Shown in pieces: positions 31,335 through 39,495 of a stretch of DNA of 41,983 nucleotides. Within the stretch, counting starts at the first letter, position 1; each line of letters begins with the position of its first letter. Location: the NCBI GenBank assembly GCA_017472665.1, contig JAFUOS010000011.1, positions 1 through 41,983 of the forward strand. The letters are read 5' to 3'. A program made the position numbers and the translations under genes. This DNA comes from Tyzzerella sp. Lineage in GTDB: Bacteria > Bacillota > Clostridia > Lachnospirales > Lachnospiraceae. The notes under the pieces were generated by a model that was not told the origin of the DNA, made no database searches, and worked only from the letters and a program-made list of their open reading frames with translations.

Positions 31335-32282
31335 ATGGCAAAAGAAGAACAAGGAATCAATGCATTAGGAGCTCAAGCAGCATATAATTTGTCTAATGTG
31401 ACAAAAACAAAACCACAGTATGGTGCACTCACACCAAAGTGGTTAACAAAATTATTGGAATTTAAAGGATTAGAGACAGGTATTTATCGTGTCAATAAGG
31501 TTGTAGAAGGAGAAACACCACTGGATGTTTTATGCAGCCAGACAAAGAAGTCTGATATTATTCCAGACGGATACATAGAGTATGAGACAGAACCAAGAGA
31601 ATATCGCTTGAATTCGATTTCTACTATTATTAATGTCAATACAGCAATTGAAGATGTATATAGCGCTCCATACGATCAAGTAAAGGAACAGTTATCTTTG
31701 GCAATTGAAAGTTTGAGAGAGAGACAGGAAAGTCAATTGATTAATAATGATGATTATGGCCTTCTTAAAAATGTGCCTGATTCTCAGAGAATTCAATCAC
31801 GCACAGGAGCACCAACACCAGATGATCTTGATGAACTGATCACAAAAGTATGGAAGGAACCTTCCTTCTTCCTTGCTCATCCAAGAGCGATCGCTGCATT
31901 TGAAAGAGAATGCACAAAGAGAGGAGTTCCACCTGTAACTGCAAATATCGCTGGAGGCACATTTATTCTCTGGAGAGGAATTCCAATCATTCCAACAGAT
32001 AAGCTTTTAGTTGACGGACTGAAGAATCCAAAGAGCCAGAGCGGTAAGACAAATATTCTTTTGGTTCGTACTGGAGAAGCAAAACGCGGTGTTATTGGAC
32101 TTTATCAGGCAGGCATGAAAAATGAACAATCAAGAGGTTTATCTGTAAGATTTAGAGGAATTGATGACAAGGGAGTCGCATCTTATCTTTTATCTTTATA
32201 CTGCTCAGCAGCAATTTTAGCAGACGATGCAATCGCAGTGTTAGAGGATGTTGAGGTAGGTGAATACTATGACTACGAATAA
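31335..32282 (+). CDS. Family 2A encapsulin shell protein
   Basis: A 315-residue HK97-fold nanocompartment shell protein of encapsulin Family 2A. Conserved family segments are visible: ARNL-like AAYNLSNVTKTKPQ, LTPKWLTKLL, GIYRVNKVV, DYETAPREY-like YEYETEPREYRL context, GAPTPDDLDELITKVWK, GVPP, WRGIPIIPTDK, ILLVRTGE and the C-terminal AILADDAIAVLEDVEVG. No cyclic-nucleotide-binding domain is inserted, which excludes Family 2B. Published Family 2A shells enclose cysteine desulfurase, encoded here by the next, overlapping gene. AGGAGG lies eight bases before the ATG at 31335. An ATG at 31329 is too close to it. Confidence 0.92.
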   Translation: MAKEEQGINALGAQAAYNLSNVTKTKPQYGALTPKWLTKLLEFKGLETGIYRVNKVVEGETPLDVLCSQTKKSDIIPDGYIEYETEPREYRLNSISTIINVNTAIEDVYSAPYDQVKEQLSLAIESLRERQESQLINNDDYGLLKNVPDSQRIQSRTGAPTPDDLDELITKVWKEPSFFLAHPRAIAAFERECTKRGVPPVTANIAGGTFILWRGIPIIPTDKLLVDGLKNPKSQSGKTNILLVRTGEAKRGVIGLYQAGMKNEQSRGLSVRFRGIDDKGVASYLLSLYCSAAILADDAIAVLEDVEVGEYYDYE

Positions 32283-33927
32283 TTTTGAAGGCAATGCCAC
32301 AGACTTGGGTTTACCTTCAGAGCTGGAATTGGAAGGACTGGCGAATCAATTGTTTTCGGATATTGATGGAAGTCTTTTTGAACCAGAGGTATGTGCGGAA
32401 GGTATTGAAAAACTCGTTACATCTGGTGACACTGGAGTGTTTGATACCGCTGCAAATAAAGCAACGAGGTTATTTGGCGGACAGCTTGGCGTGCAGGATT
32501 TTGAAAATATTCTTGGTGAATTAAAAGAGTATGCTGCAGGATATGAATTTGTAGATTCTGCAAGTGAGAAAAATCAGCATACCGGATACGCACCTCAGGT
32601 GATTTCAGAACAGCAGGCAGAGTCAGGAAATGAAATAAGAATACAAACTGCCGCAAAGGAAAATAATGGTACCAGTTTTGGCACGGTAGGCGGACAGAAA
32701 AACAACAGTCAGATCTTTGTCGGAACGAAGACTCTGGAGCAGATTCGTCAGGATTTTCCGATCTTGCAGGAAAAAGTGAATGGAAATCCACTGATTTGGT
32801 TAGATAATGGGGCGACTACTCAGCGTCCGAAGCAGGTCATTGACAGACTTAGCTACTATTATGAACATGAAAATTCCAATGTTCATAGAGGAGCCCATAC
32901 ATTGGCAGCCAAATCAACAGATGCTTACGAAGGGGCAAGACAGATTGTTGCAGACTTTATAGGTGCTCCTTCTAAAGACAATGTTGTTTTTGTAAGAGGT
33001 ACCACAGAAGGAATCAATTTAGTTGCACATTCCTATGTAAAACCATTGCTGCAGCCAGGAGATGAGATTATTGTTTCTTTATTGGAGCATCATGCGAATA
33101 TCGTTCCATGGCAGTTGGTGGCACAGGAAACGGGTGCAGTGATTAAGGTGATTCCGGTAGATGAATCCGGACAACTGATTCTTTCTGAATATGAAAAATT
33201 ATTTACCAAAAGAACAAAATTTGTTTCTGTGACACATGTTTCCAATGTACTTGGAACCATTACCCCAGTGGCTGAATTGATTGCAATTGCCCATTGTCAT
33301 GGCGTACGTATCCTGATCGATGGTGCACAGTCAATCGCACACATTCCAGTGAATGTGACTGCTTTGGATGCCGACTGGTTCGTATTCTCAGGACATAAGA
33401 TTTATGCTCCGACAGGAATCGGTGCTGTCTATGGTAAAAAGGAAGTTCTGGAGGAAGCAAAGCCATATCATGGCGGCGGTAACATGATTAAAGATGTTAC
33501 ATTTGAAAGAACAATATATAATCCGGCTCCGAATAAGTTTGAAGCGGGAACAGGAAGTATTGCGGATGCAGTAGGCCTTGGAGCAGCACTCGAATACTTA
33601 AATGGAATTGGAATGGCAGACATTAGTAAATATGAGCATGAACTTGTAAGTTATGGCATGAAGGAACTTGGCAAGATTAAAGGTCTTCATTTGGTTGGTA
33701 CAGCTGCAAATAAATCCAGTGCTTTGTCATTTGTGTTAGATGGCGTTTCCAATGACGCTGTTGGACAAAAACTGGATCAGAATGGCATAGCTGTACGTGT
33801 TGGCCATCATTGTGCACAGCCGATTTTAAGACACTATGGTTTAGAAAGCGTTGTGCGCCCTACCTTGGCGCTCTACAACTCATTTGAAGAGATTGATACT
33901 TTGGTAAAAGTGCTTAGGTCATTATAA
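32269..33927 (+). CDS. SufS-type cysteine desulfurase with N-terminal encapsulin cargo-loading region
   Basis: A 552-residue protein. Residues about 155-552 form a group II (SufS-like) cysteine desulfurase, which removes sulfur from cysteine to give alanine and an enzyme persulfide. PLP Lys377 (SGHKIYAP) and catalytic Cys515 (RVGHHCAQP) are present. Residues 1-155 are extra: a helix-rich, acidic part (about 15-93) and a low-complexity Gln/Asn/Ser/Gly part (about 95-150). N-terminal extensions of this kind direct the desulfurase into Family 2A encapsulins. The start ATG at 32269 has GAGGTAGGT upstream and overlaps the shell gene by 14 bases, implying coupled synthesis of shell and cargo. Confidence 0.92.
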   Translation: MTTNNFEGNATDLGLPSELELEGLANQLFSDIDGSLFEPEVCAEGIEKLVTSGDTGVFDTAANKATRLFGGQLGVQDFENILGELKEYAAGYEFVDSASEKNQHTGYAPQVISEQQAESGNEIRIQTAAKENNGTSFGTVGGQKNNSQIFVGTKTLEQIRQDFPILQEKVNGNPLIWLDNGATTQRPKQVIDRLSYYYEHENSNVHRGAHTLAAKSTDAYEGARQIVADFIGAPSKDNVVFVRGTTEGINLVAHSYVKPLLQPGDEIIVSLLEHHANIVPWQLVAQETGAVIKVIPVDESGQLILSEYEKLFTKRTKFVSVTHVSNVLGTITPVAELIAIAHCHGVRILIDGAQSIAHIPVNVTALDADWFVFSGHKIYAPTGIGAVYGKKEVLEEAKPYHGGGNMIKDVTFERTIYNPAPNKFEAGTGSIADAVGLGAALEYLNGIGMADISKYEHELVSYGMKELGKIKGLHLVGTAANKSSALSFVLDGVSNDAVGQKLDQNGIAVRVGHHCAQPILRHYGLESVVRPTLALYNSFEEIDTLVKVLRSL

Positions 33928-33956
33928 ATTAGATATGGTACGGATTGGAGCTTAAT

Positions 33957-35186
33957 ATGGAATTTAGTACAAAAGTATTGCATGGAAAATCGGTAAGGCG
34001 ATTTCAGGATGGTGCCACACTTCCGCCAATTTCTCAAGTGAGTGCATTTTCCTATGAAAGTGCAGAAGAACTGGAAAAAGTATTTGCGAACAGGGCCCCA
34101 GGATTTGCCTACACAAGAATTGGAAACCCTACCGTGGATGCTTTTGAAAAAAGGGTATGCGAGCTGGAAGGCGGTCTTGCTGCAACGGCATGTTCATCAG
34201 GAATGGCAGCGATTACAGCAGCATTACTAAATATTTTGCAGTCTGGAGATGAAGTGATTGCAAGTTCTGGATTGTTTGGAGGAACCATCGATTTGTTTGG
34301 GGATCTTGAAGTGTATGGGATTGAGACGAAATATGTTACACATGTAAATGTCTCCGAAATCAAACCACTTATTACAGACAAAACAAAGGTAATCTTTGGT
34401 GAATTGATTGGAAATCCGGGACTTGACGTAATGGATATTTCGAGCGTTGCAGAACTTGCTCATGCAAATCGGATACCACTTATCGTGGATGCAACGACGG
34501 CTACACCGTACCTTATCAACCCGATCCAATATGGGGCTGATATCGTTATACATTCGTCATCTAAATATATGAATGGAAATGGCAATTCTATTAGTGGGAT
34601 TATTGTGGATGGTGGAAAGTTTCAATGGGATTTTGATAAATATCCTGTATTGAGAAAATATAAGAGGTTTGGAAATTTTGCTTTTTCCGCCAGACTTCGC
34701 AATGATATATGGAGAAATATGGGAGGATGTTTATCGCCCCTAAATGCATATTTGAACTTAATCGGTTTGGAAACATTAGCATTAAGAATGCAGAAGATAT
34801 GTGACAATGCATTTGCTATTGCCAAGGCTTTGGAGCATATAGATGGCGTTAGTGTCAATTATCCGGGACTGGAAAGCAACCCTTATTACTCACTTGTGCA
34901 AAGACAATTTGGCGGTAAGGGTGGAGGAATTGTAACACTTAGAGTCGGCTCCAAAGAGAGAGCATACAAACTGATGAATTCCCTTCAGTATGCGCTGAAT
35001 GCAACGAATATTGGAGATACAAAGACATTGGTGATTCATCCTGCTTCTACAATTTATATACATAGCAGTGAAGAACAGAAAAGGAATGCAGGTGTATATG
35101 ATGATACGATTCGAGTTAGTGTTGGGATAGAAGACTCGAAAGATTTAATCGAAGATTTTACGCAGGCAATCAATCAGCTGAACTAA
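33957..35186 (+). CDS. Cys/Met metabolism PLP-dependent enzyme (O-acetylhomoserine sulfhydrylase / gamma-lyase type)
   Basis: A 409-residue PLP enzyme of the Cys/Met metabolism family. Signature parts are AYTRIGNPTVDAFEKRV, the glycine-rich SSGMAAITAALL and PLP Lys203 (HSSSKYMNG). The C-terminal half contains TNIGDTKTLVIHPASTIY, which recalls O-acetylhomoserine sulfhydrylase. Family members join sulfide to O-acetylhomoserine or split methionine and cystathionine; the sequence alone does not decide. ATG 33957 is preferred over TTG 33945 because GGAG lies six bases upstream. It lies 29 bases after the desulfurase, so it may consume or supply sulfide for the compartment system. Confidence 0.85.
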   Translation: MEFSTKVLHGKSVRRFQDGATLPPISQVSAFSYESAEELEKVFANRAPGFAYTRIGNPTVDAFEKRVCELEGGLAATACSSGMAAITAALLNILQSGDEVIASSGLFGGTIDLFGDLEVYGIETKYVTHVNVSEIKPLITDKTKVIFGELIGNPGLDVMDISSVAELAHANRIPLIVDATTATPYLINPIQYGADIVIHSSSKYMNGNGNSISGIIVDGGKFQWDFDKYPVLRKYKRFGNFAFSARLRNDIWRNMGGCLSPLNAYLNLIGLETLALRMQKICDNAFAIAKALEHIDGVSVNYPGLESNPYYSLVQRQFGGKGGGIVTLRVGSKERAYKLMNSLQYALNATNIGDTKTLVIHPASTIYIHSSEEQKRNAGVYDDTIRVSVGIEDSKDLIEDFTQAINQLN

Positions 35187-35205
35187 AACGAAAAGGAGAA
35201 AAATC

Positions 35206-35451
35206 ATGGCAGATTATAAAATTAATGACACAGTAGACATTACGACTGTTAATTGTCCTGTCACATTTGTGAAGGCAAAAGTAGCATTAGAGGAACTTGA
35301 AGAAGGGGAAGTGTTAAAGGTTCATATGAATGGTGGAGAACCTGCGAATAATGTACCGAGAAGCATTAAGGAGGAAGGCCATGAAATTCTTGATTTTATC
35401 GAAAATGGAGATGGTACTTTTGATTTGATTGTAAGGAAAGTTGGTGAATAA
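35206..35451 (+). CDS. TusA/SirA-family sulfur carrier protein
   Basis: An 81-residue TusA-like protein. The Cys-Pro motif (Cys17 in TTVNCPVTFVKAKVALEEL) starts the first helix and is the persulfide-carrying residue. The body keeps the TusA beta-alpha-beta-alpha-beta-beta pattern (VLKVHMNGGEPANNVPRSI). TusA proteins accept sulfur from cysteine desulfurases and pass it to downstream thiolation enzymes. The upstream desulfurase and downstream rhodanese/TusA/DsrE and TtcA-like proteins fit that relay. AAAGGAG precedes the ATG, and the next gene starts three bases after its stop. Confidence 0.88.
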   Translation: MADYKINDTVDITTVNCPVTFVKAKVALEELEEGEVLKVHMNGGEPANNVPRSIKEEGHEILDFIENGDGTFDLIVRKVGE

Positions 35452-35454
35452 TGC

Positions 35455-35772
35455 ATGGCTGAGAGAGTGACATACAGCGAATTTAATGAAAAAGTAATTG
35501 GTTTTTCTGGAGTGGCAATCGTTGATTTTTATTCTGACATCTGTATACCATGTAAAAGAATGTTGCCGATTTTATCAGCACTAGAGAAGCAGTATACGGA
35601 AGAACTTTATGTTGCTAAAGTGAATGTTGCATATGAAGAGGAATTGGTAGAAAAATATCAGGTCAGATCCACACCAACATTTTTAATATTCAAAAATGGC
35701 CAGCTTGTAGAACAATTTTCTGGTGTAAAGACACAAGAAGAGCTGGAAGAGATCATTGAAGTAAACAAATAG
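35455..35772 (+). CDS. Thioredoxin-like protein with CIPC active site
   Basis: A 105-residue thioredoxin fold. The redox motif is Cys30-Ile-Pro-Cys33 with SD-I before it instead of the usual Trp-Cys-Gly-Pro-Cys. The cis-Pro loop STPTF and the C-terminal strand and helix are kept. It probably reduces persulfides or disulfides in this sulfur operon, releasing sulfide or resetting the desulfurase or rhodanese. The start at 35455 lies three bases after the TusA stop. Confidence 0.85.
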   Translation: MAERVTYSEFNEKVIGFSGVAIVDFYSDICIPCKRMLPILSALEKQYTEELYVAKVNVAYEEELVEKYQVRSTPTFLIFKNGQLVEQFSGVKTQEELEEIIEVNK

Positions 35773-35789
35773 AAGATTGGAGAAAAAAG

Positions 35790-35996
35790 ATGAGAATTAT
35801 AGTATCAGGTGAAACGAAAGAAGTTAAGGAAGAAATCACAATAGCAGAACTAATCGAACTGGAGAATGTTGAGACGCCAGAGTACGTATCAGTATCTGTC
35901 AATGATGAGTTTGTGAATGGAGAAGATTTCGCTACATATAAATTGAAAAATGGAGATGTTGTGGAATTCCTGTATTTTATGGGAGGTGGACAGTAA
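35790..35996 (+). CDS. ThiS/MoaD-like sulfur carrier protein ending GGGQ
   Basis: A 68-residue beta-grasp, ubiquitin-like carrier (MRIIVSGETKEVKEE, VSVSVNDEFVNGEDF, GDVVEFLYFMGGGQ). ThiS and MoaD must end in Gly-Gly to be adenylated and thiocarboxylated. Here one Gln follows the glycines, so the protein should be inactive until the last residue is removed, as for CysO/QbsE-type carriers that need a JAMM protease. A JAMM gene lies two genes downstream. Its TAA overlaps the ATG of the E1 gene. No other thiamine or molybdopterin gene is nearby, so its final acceptor is unknown. Confidence 0.85.
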   Translation: MRIIVSGETKEVKEEITIAELIELENVETPEYVSVSVNDEFVNGEDFATYKLKNGDVVEFLYFMGGGQ

Positions 35997-36802
35997 TGGC
36001 ATTTTCTGATGAACAGTTAGAACGCTATTCAAGACATATTATTCTCAAAGAAATTGGCGTGAAGGGACAGAAGAAACTTCTTAATGCAAAGGTGCTCATT
36101 ATTGGAGCAGGAGGCCTTGGCGCTCCGGCAGCCATGTATCTTGCGGCAGCAGGCGTTGGAACAATTGGTATCGTTGATGCTGACGAGGTGGATTTGTCAA
36201 ATCTTCAGAGACAGATTATTCATGCTACAGAGGACGTTGGAAAGCCTAAGGTAGAGTCTGCAAAAGAAACGGTGACGAAGATGAATCCAGATGTAACAGT
36301 AAATGCATATCATGAATTTGTGTCATCCGAAAATATCTTGGAACTTATTAAAGATTATGACTTTATTATAGATGGAACAGATAATTTCCCTGCAAAATTT
36401 TTGATTAATGATGCCTGCGTTATGGCTAAGAAACCATTTTCTCATGCGGGAATTATTCGGTTTAAAGGACAGCTTATGACATATGTGCCGGGAGAAGGTC
36501 CATGTTATCGCTGTGTATTTAAAAGTCCACCACCGAAGGATGCGGTACCTACCTGTAAACAGGCGGGAGTAATAGGCGCTATGGGAGGTGTCATTGGAAG
36601 CCTTCAGGCAATGGAAGCTATTAAATACATCACAGGTGTAGGTGAATTACTTACAGGCTCACTACTTACTTTTGATGCAATTAAGATGAATTTCCATAAA
36701 ATTAAACTGCCAAAAGCAGATGGCCATTGTGCAGTATGCGGAACCAATCCAACCATAACAGAAATGATTGATTATGAACAGAAAGAATGTGATGGTATAT
36801 AA
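35996..36802 (+). CDS. ThiF/MoeB-type E1-like adenylyltransferase
   Basis: A 268-residue E1-like enzyme that adenylates the C-terminal glycine of a sulfur carrier. Hallmarks are RYSRHIIL (Arg13), IGAGGLGAP (36-44), NLQRQ (Arg72), DGTDNF (126-131), zinc cysteines C170/C173 and C-AVC near 246-249, and the candidate catalytic Cys187 (PTCKQAGV). All ATP-contacting residues known from MoeB appear present, unlike the E1 in the fusion at 29833. Its ATG overlaps the stop of the ThiS-like gene, marking that protein as its partner. The JAMM gene follows after 14 bases. Confidence 0.9.
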   Translation: MAFSDEQLERYSRHIILKEIGVKGQKKLLNAKVLIIGAGGLGAPAAMYLAAAGVGTIGIVDADEVDLSNLQRQIIHATEDVGKPKVESAKETVTKMNPDVTVNAYHEFVSSENILELIKDYDFIIDGTDNFPAKFLINDACVMAKKPFSHAGIIRFKGQLMTYVPGEGPCYRCVFKSPPPKDAVPTCKQAGVIGAMGGVIGSLQAMEAIKYITGVGELLTGSLLTFDAIKMNFHKIKLPKADGHCAVCGTNPTITEMIDYEQKECDGI

Positions 36803-36816
36803 GGAGTAGAATTACT

Positions 36817-37230
36817 ATGGTAAGGATATCAAAAGAAAATTATCAGAAAATAGTAGAACATGCGATTGCAGAACTTCCAAATGAAGCCTGCGGACTTATT
36901 GCAGGCAGGGTTGATGGAACAGATAAGTTTATTGAAAAGGTGTACCTGCTTACGAATGTAGACCATTCCAATGAACATTTTTCGTTAGACCCTAAGGAAC
37001 AGCTGGCAGCTGTCAAGGAGATAAGAAATTTGGGATATATTCCTCTTGGTAACTGGCATTCTCATCCAGAATCGCCATCAAGACCATCTGAGGAAGATAA
37101 GAGACTTGCCTATGACAAGAACGCAAGTTATTTGATCTTGTCATTAATGGAGCAGGAAAATCCTGTGCTGAATTCTTTTCATATTGAAGGCACAGATGCA
37201 AGCAAAGAAGAACTGATTATCGAAGAATAA
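36817..37230 (+). CDS. JAMM (MPN+) metalloprotease, second copy
   Basis: A 137-residue JAMM peptidase paralogous to the first (29400). Ligands are Glu23 (NEACG), His81-Ser-His83 (NWHSHP), seven residues to Ser91 and two more to Asp94. The likely substrate is the ThiS-like carrier with its surplus C-terminal Gln, encoded two genes earlier, or later conjugates of that carrier. TAAGGAGTAG precedes the ATG. The array therefore holds two complete carrier/E1/JAMM sets. Confidence 0.88.
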   Translation: MVRISKENYQKIVEHAIAELPNEACGLIAGRVDGTDKFIEKVYLLTNVDHSNEHFSLDPKEQLAAVKEIRNLGYIPLGNWHSHPESPSRPSEEDKRLAYDKNASYLILSLMEQENPVLNSFHIEGTDASKEELIIEE

Positions 37231-37243
37231 AGAGGGCGCTAAC

Positions 37244-38290
37244 ATGGGAAATAATAGTAATGTGGAAGAAATTGAAGTAAAAAATATTTCTGTCGAAGAT
37301 TTTGCTGAATTGGACTTTTCGAAAGTAACTTTGTTGGATTTAAGAGAAGCAGATGAAGTATTGGTTGCAGGAATAGAGGGAGCAATCAATATTCCTTTTT
37401 CTCAGATTAGCAAAAAGCTGAGTGATGTACCAATGGATTTACCTGTGTATGTGTATTGCAGAACAGGCGATTGGAGCGAAGAGGTTGCAGAAATACTGTT
37501 AGAGCGTGGCTATGAGGTATATAATGTTGCTGGTGGGTTCAAAGCCTATAAAGAATACATAGCAAATAGAAAGCCTATTGAAATCGATGCAAAGGGATTA
37601 AAATGTCCAGGACCGATTGTAAAGGTCGCAGATACTATCCGAAATCTGGCAGATGGACAGAAAGTATTTGTGGAAGCAACGGAAGACGCTTTTGCTTCTG
37701 ACATTGCTGTGTGGTGCCAAAGAACAGGTAATTATCTGGAAAAATTAGAAGTGAAGCCTGACGTTATTCAGGCAACGATTGAAAAACGAACAAAACAGAG
37801 TGAAAATGTGACAGCTCTGCCGGACGGAAAAACCTTTGTGGTCTTCAGCGGAGACCTGGATAAGACTATTGCCGCATTTATTATGGCCAATGGAGCTGCT
37901 GCAATGGGAAGAGAAGTTACGATATTTTTTACATTTTGGGGATTGAATATTTTAAGAAAACCGAATAAGATAAAGACGAACAAAACATTTATTGAAAAAA
38001 TATTTGGCATTATGATGCCGCGAGGAACCAAAAAGCTTGGCCTTTCCAGAATGAACATGGGAGGAGCCGGAGCGAAAATGATTCGGGCTGTTATGAAGAG
38101 TAAGGGAGTATCCTCACTTGAGGAACTGATTCAAAATGCGATAGATCATGGAGTACGTCTGGTAGCCTGTCAGATGTCCATGGAAATCATGGGAATAAAG
38201 AAAGAAGAATTAATTGATGGAGTGGAATTAGGCGGAGTAGCGACTTTCTTGGGTTCAGGTGAACAGTCCAATATGAGTTTGTTTATTTAA
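37244..38290 (+). CDS. Rhodanese - TusA - DsrE fusion protein
   Basis: A 348-residue protein joining three sulfur-transfer modules. Residues about 15-108 form a rhodanese with Cys72 (YCRTGDWS). Residues about 112-180 form a TusA domain with Cys121 in GLKCPGPIVKVAD. Residues about 195-348 form a DsrE/F-like domain (FSGDLDKTIAAFIMANGAAA, FTFWGLNIL, VACQMSMEIMGI with Cys309). Each cysteine can carry a persulfide, so the chain could pass sulfur internally. Similar module sets occur attached to NADH-dependent CoA-disulfide/persulfide reductases, but no flavoprotein domain is present here. No transmembrane signal. Confidence 0.88.
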   Translation: MGNNSNVEEIEVKNISVEDFAELDFSKVTLLDLREADEVLVAGIEGAINIPFSQISKKLSDVPMDLPVYVYCRTGDWSEEVAEILLERGYEVYNVAGGFKAYKEYIANRKPIEIDAKGLKCPGPIVKVADTIRNLADGQKVFVEATEDAFASDIAVWCQRTGNYLEKLEVKPDVIQATIEKRTKQSENVTALPDGKTFVVFSGDLDKTIAAFIMANGAAAMGREVTIFFTFWGLNILRKPNKIKTNKTFIEKIFGIMMPRGTKKLGLSRMNMGGAGAKMIRAVMKSKGVSSLEELIQNAIDHGVRLVACQMSMEIMGIKKEELIDGVELGGVATFLGSGEQSNMSLFI

Positions 38291-38321
38291 AGATAAGAAG
38301 TAAGACTGAATGGAGACTAAG

Positions 38322-39488
38322 ATGAAGTCCATAGAAATAAAAGAAATAGAGAAACTAGAGCCTGGCCAGGTTACCATTGTTGATGTACGAGGCCAGGACG
38401 ATTATAAGAGAAATACAATTCCCTATGCGATCAATATTTCCATAGAGGAATTTCAAAATGGCTTGCCGGATTTGGATAAGGCAAAGCCAGTATATGTTTT
38501 ATGTTACACAGGAGAGAAAAGCGAACTCATTGTGGAACAGTTAGAAGAGGCAGGGTATGATGCCGCAAATATTAGCGGCGGATATCGGGCCTTTTTGCGG
38601 TTACAGCTAAGTCGAATCGTTCAAGAAGAATCAAGTATTGAAGAAAAGACGAAGGAAATCGAGAGAAGTATCATTAAGAAGTTCCGAAAGCCAATTTGGA
38701 GAAAATTTACAAAGGCCGTGACGGAATATCAATTAGTTCAGGAAGGCGATAAGATTGCGGTCTGTATCTCTGGCGGAAAAGATTCTATGCTTATGGCAAA
38801 ACTTTTTCAGGAACTGCAGAGGCATGGAAAGATACCATTCGAGGTGGTATTTTTGGTGATGAACCCTGGCTATAATCAGGATAACTGGAAAATTATTCAG
38901 GACAATGCAAAGATTCTCGGCATCCCTCTGACTGTGTTTGAGAGTGACATTTTCAACATTGTTGCAGGGGTTGAAAAAAATCCTTGCTACTTGTGCGCAC
39001 GTATGAGAAGAGGATATCTATATTCACATGCAAAAAAATTGGGATGCAATAAGATTGCATTGGGACATCACTTCGACGATGTAATTGAAACAGTTTTGAT
39101 GGGCATGCTTTATAGTGGAAAAGTAGAAACGATGATGCCGAAACTCCATAGTACAAATTTTGAAGGAATGGAATTGATTCGTCCTTTGTATATGGTGAAA
39201 GAAGCCGATATTAAAGCATGGCGTGACTATAACAGACTCCATTTTATCCAATGTGCCTGCAGATTCACTGAAAATTGTGCAACCTGTGGAGGCGGCAGAG
39301 GCTCTAAGAGGGATGAGATGAAAGAGTTGATTGCGAAGTTCCGTGAAACCAGTGATGTGATAGAGTATAATATATTTAAAAGTGTTCATAACATTAATTT
39401 GCGGAAGGTGATTGGATACCACAAAGATGAAATGAGTTATAATTTCCTGGATGATTATGACTCAGTAGGCAGTGACGAAGAAAGGTGA
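38322..39488 (+). CDS. Rhodanese - TtcA-like PP-loop ATPase fusion
   Basis: A 388-residue fusion. Residues 1-95 form a rhodanese with Cys61 (VLCYTGEKSE). Residues about 140-340 form a TtcA-type adenine-nucleotide alpha-hydrolase with the PP-loop SGGKDS (150-155), a cysteine pair at C222/C225 (PCYLC) and further cysteines at 311, 313, 319 and 322. These could hold an Fe-S cluster. TtcA thiolates C32 of tRNA; related enzymes modify other tRNA bases or cofactors. The rhodanese would supply the sulfur directly. ATG 38322 is preferred because TGGAG lies six bases upstream; an ATG at 38310 is in frame. HydE starts seven bases after its stop. Confidence 0.87.
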   Translation: MKSIEIKEIEKLEPGQVTIVDVRGQDDYKRNTIPYAINISIEEFQNGLPDLDKAKPVYVLCYTGEKSELIVEQLEEAGYDAANISGGYRAFLRLQLSRIVQEESSIEEKTKEIERSIIKKFRKPIWRKFTKAVTEYQLVQEGDKIAVCISGGKDSMLMAKLFQELQRHGKIPFEVVFLVMNPGYNQDNWKIIQDNAKILGIPLTVFESDIFNIVAGVEKNPCYLCARMRRGYLYSHAKKLGCNKIALGHHFDDVIETVLMGMLYSGKVETMMPKLHSTNFEGMELIRPLYMVKEADIKAWRDYNRLHFIQCACRFTENCATCGGGRGSKRDEMKELIAKFRETSDVIEYNIFKSVHNINLRKVIGYHKDEMSYNFLDDYDSVGSDEER

Positions 39489-39495
39489 GACGAAT

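Noticed and set aside
31335-32282. Phage capsid protein of a prophage
   Set aside because: The HK97 fold would permit this, but no portal, terminase or tail genes are near, and the overlapping desulfurase and Family 2A motifs identify an encapsulin.
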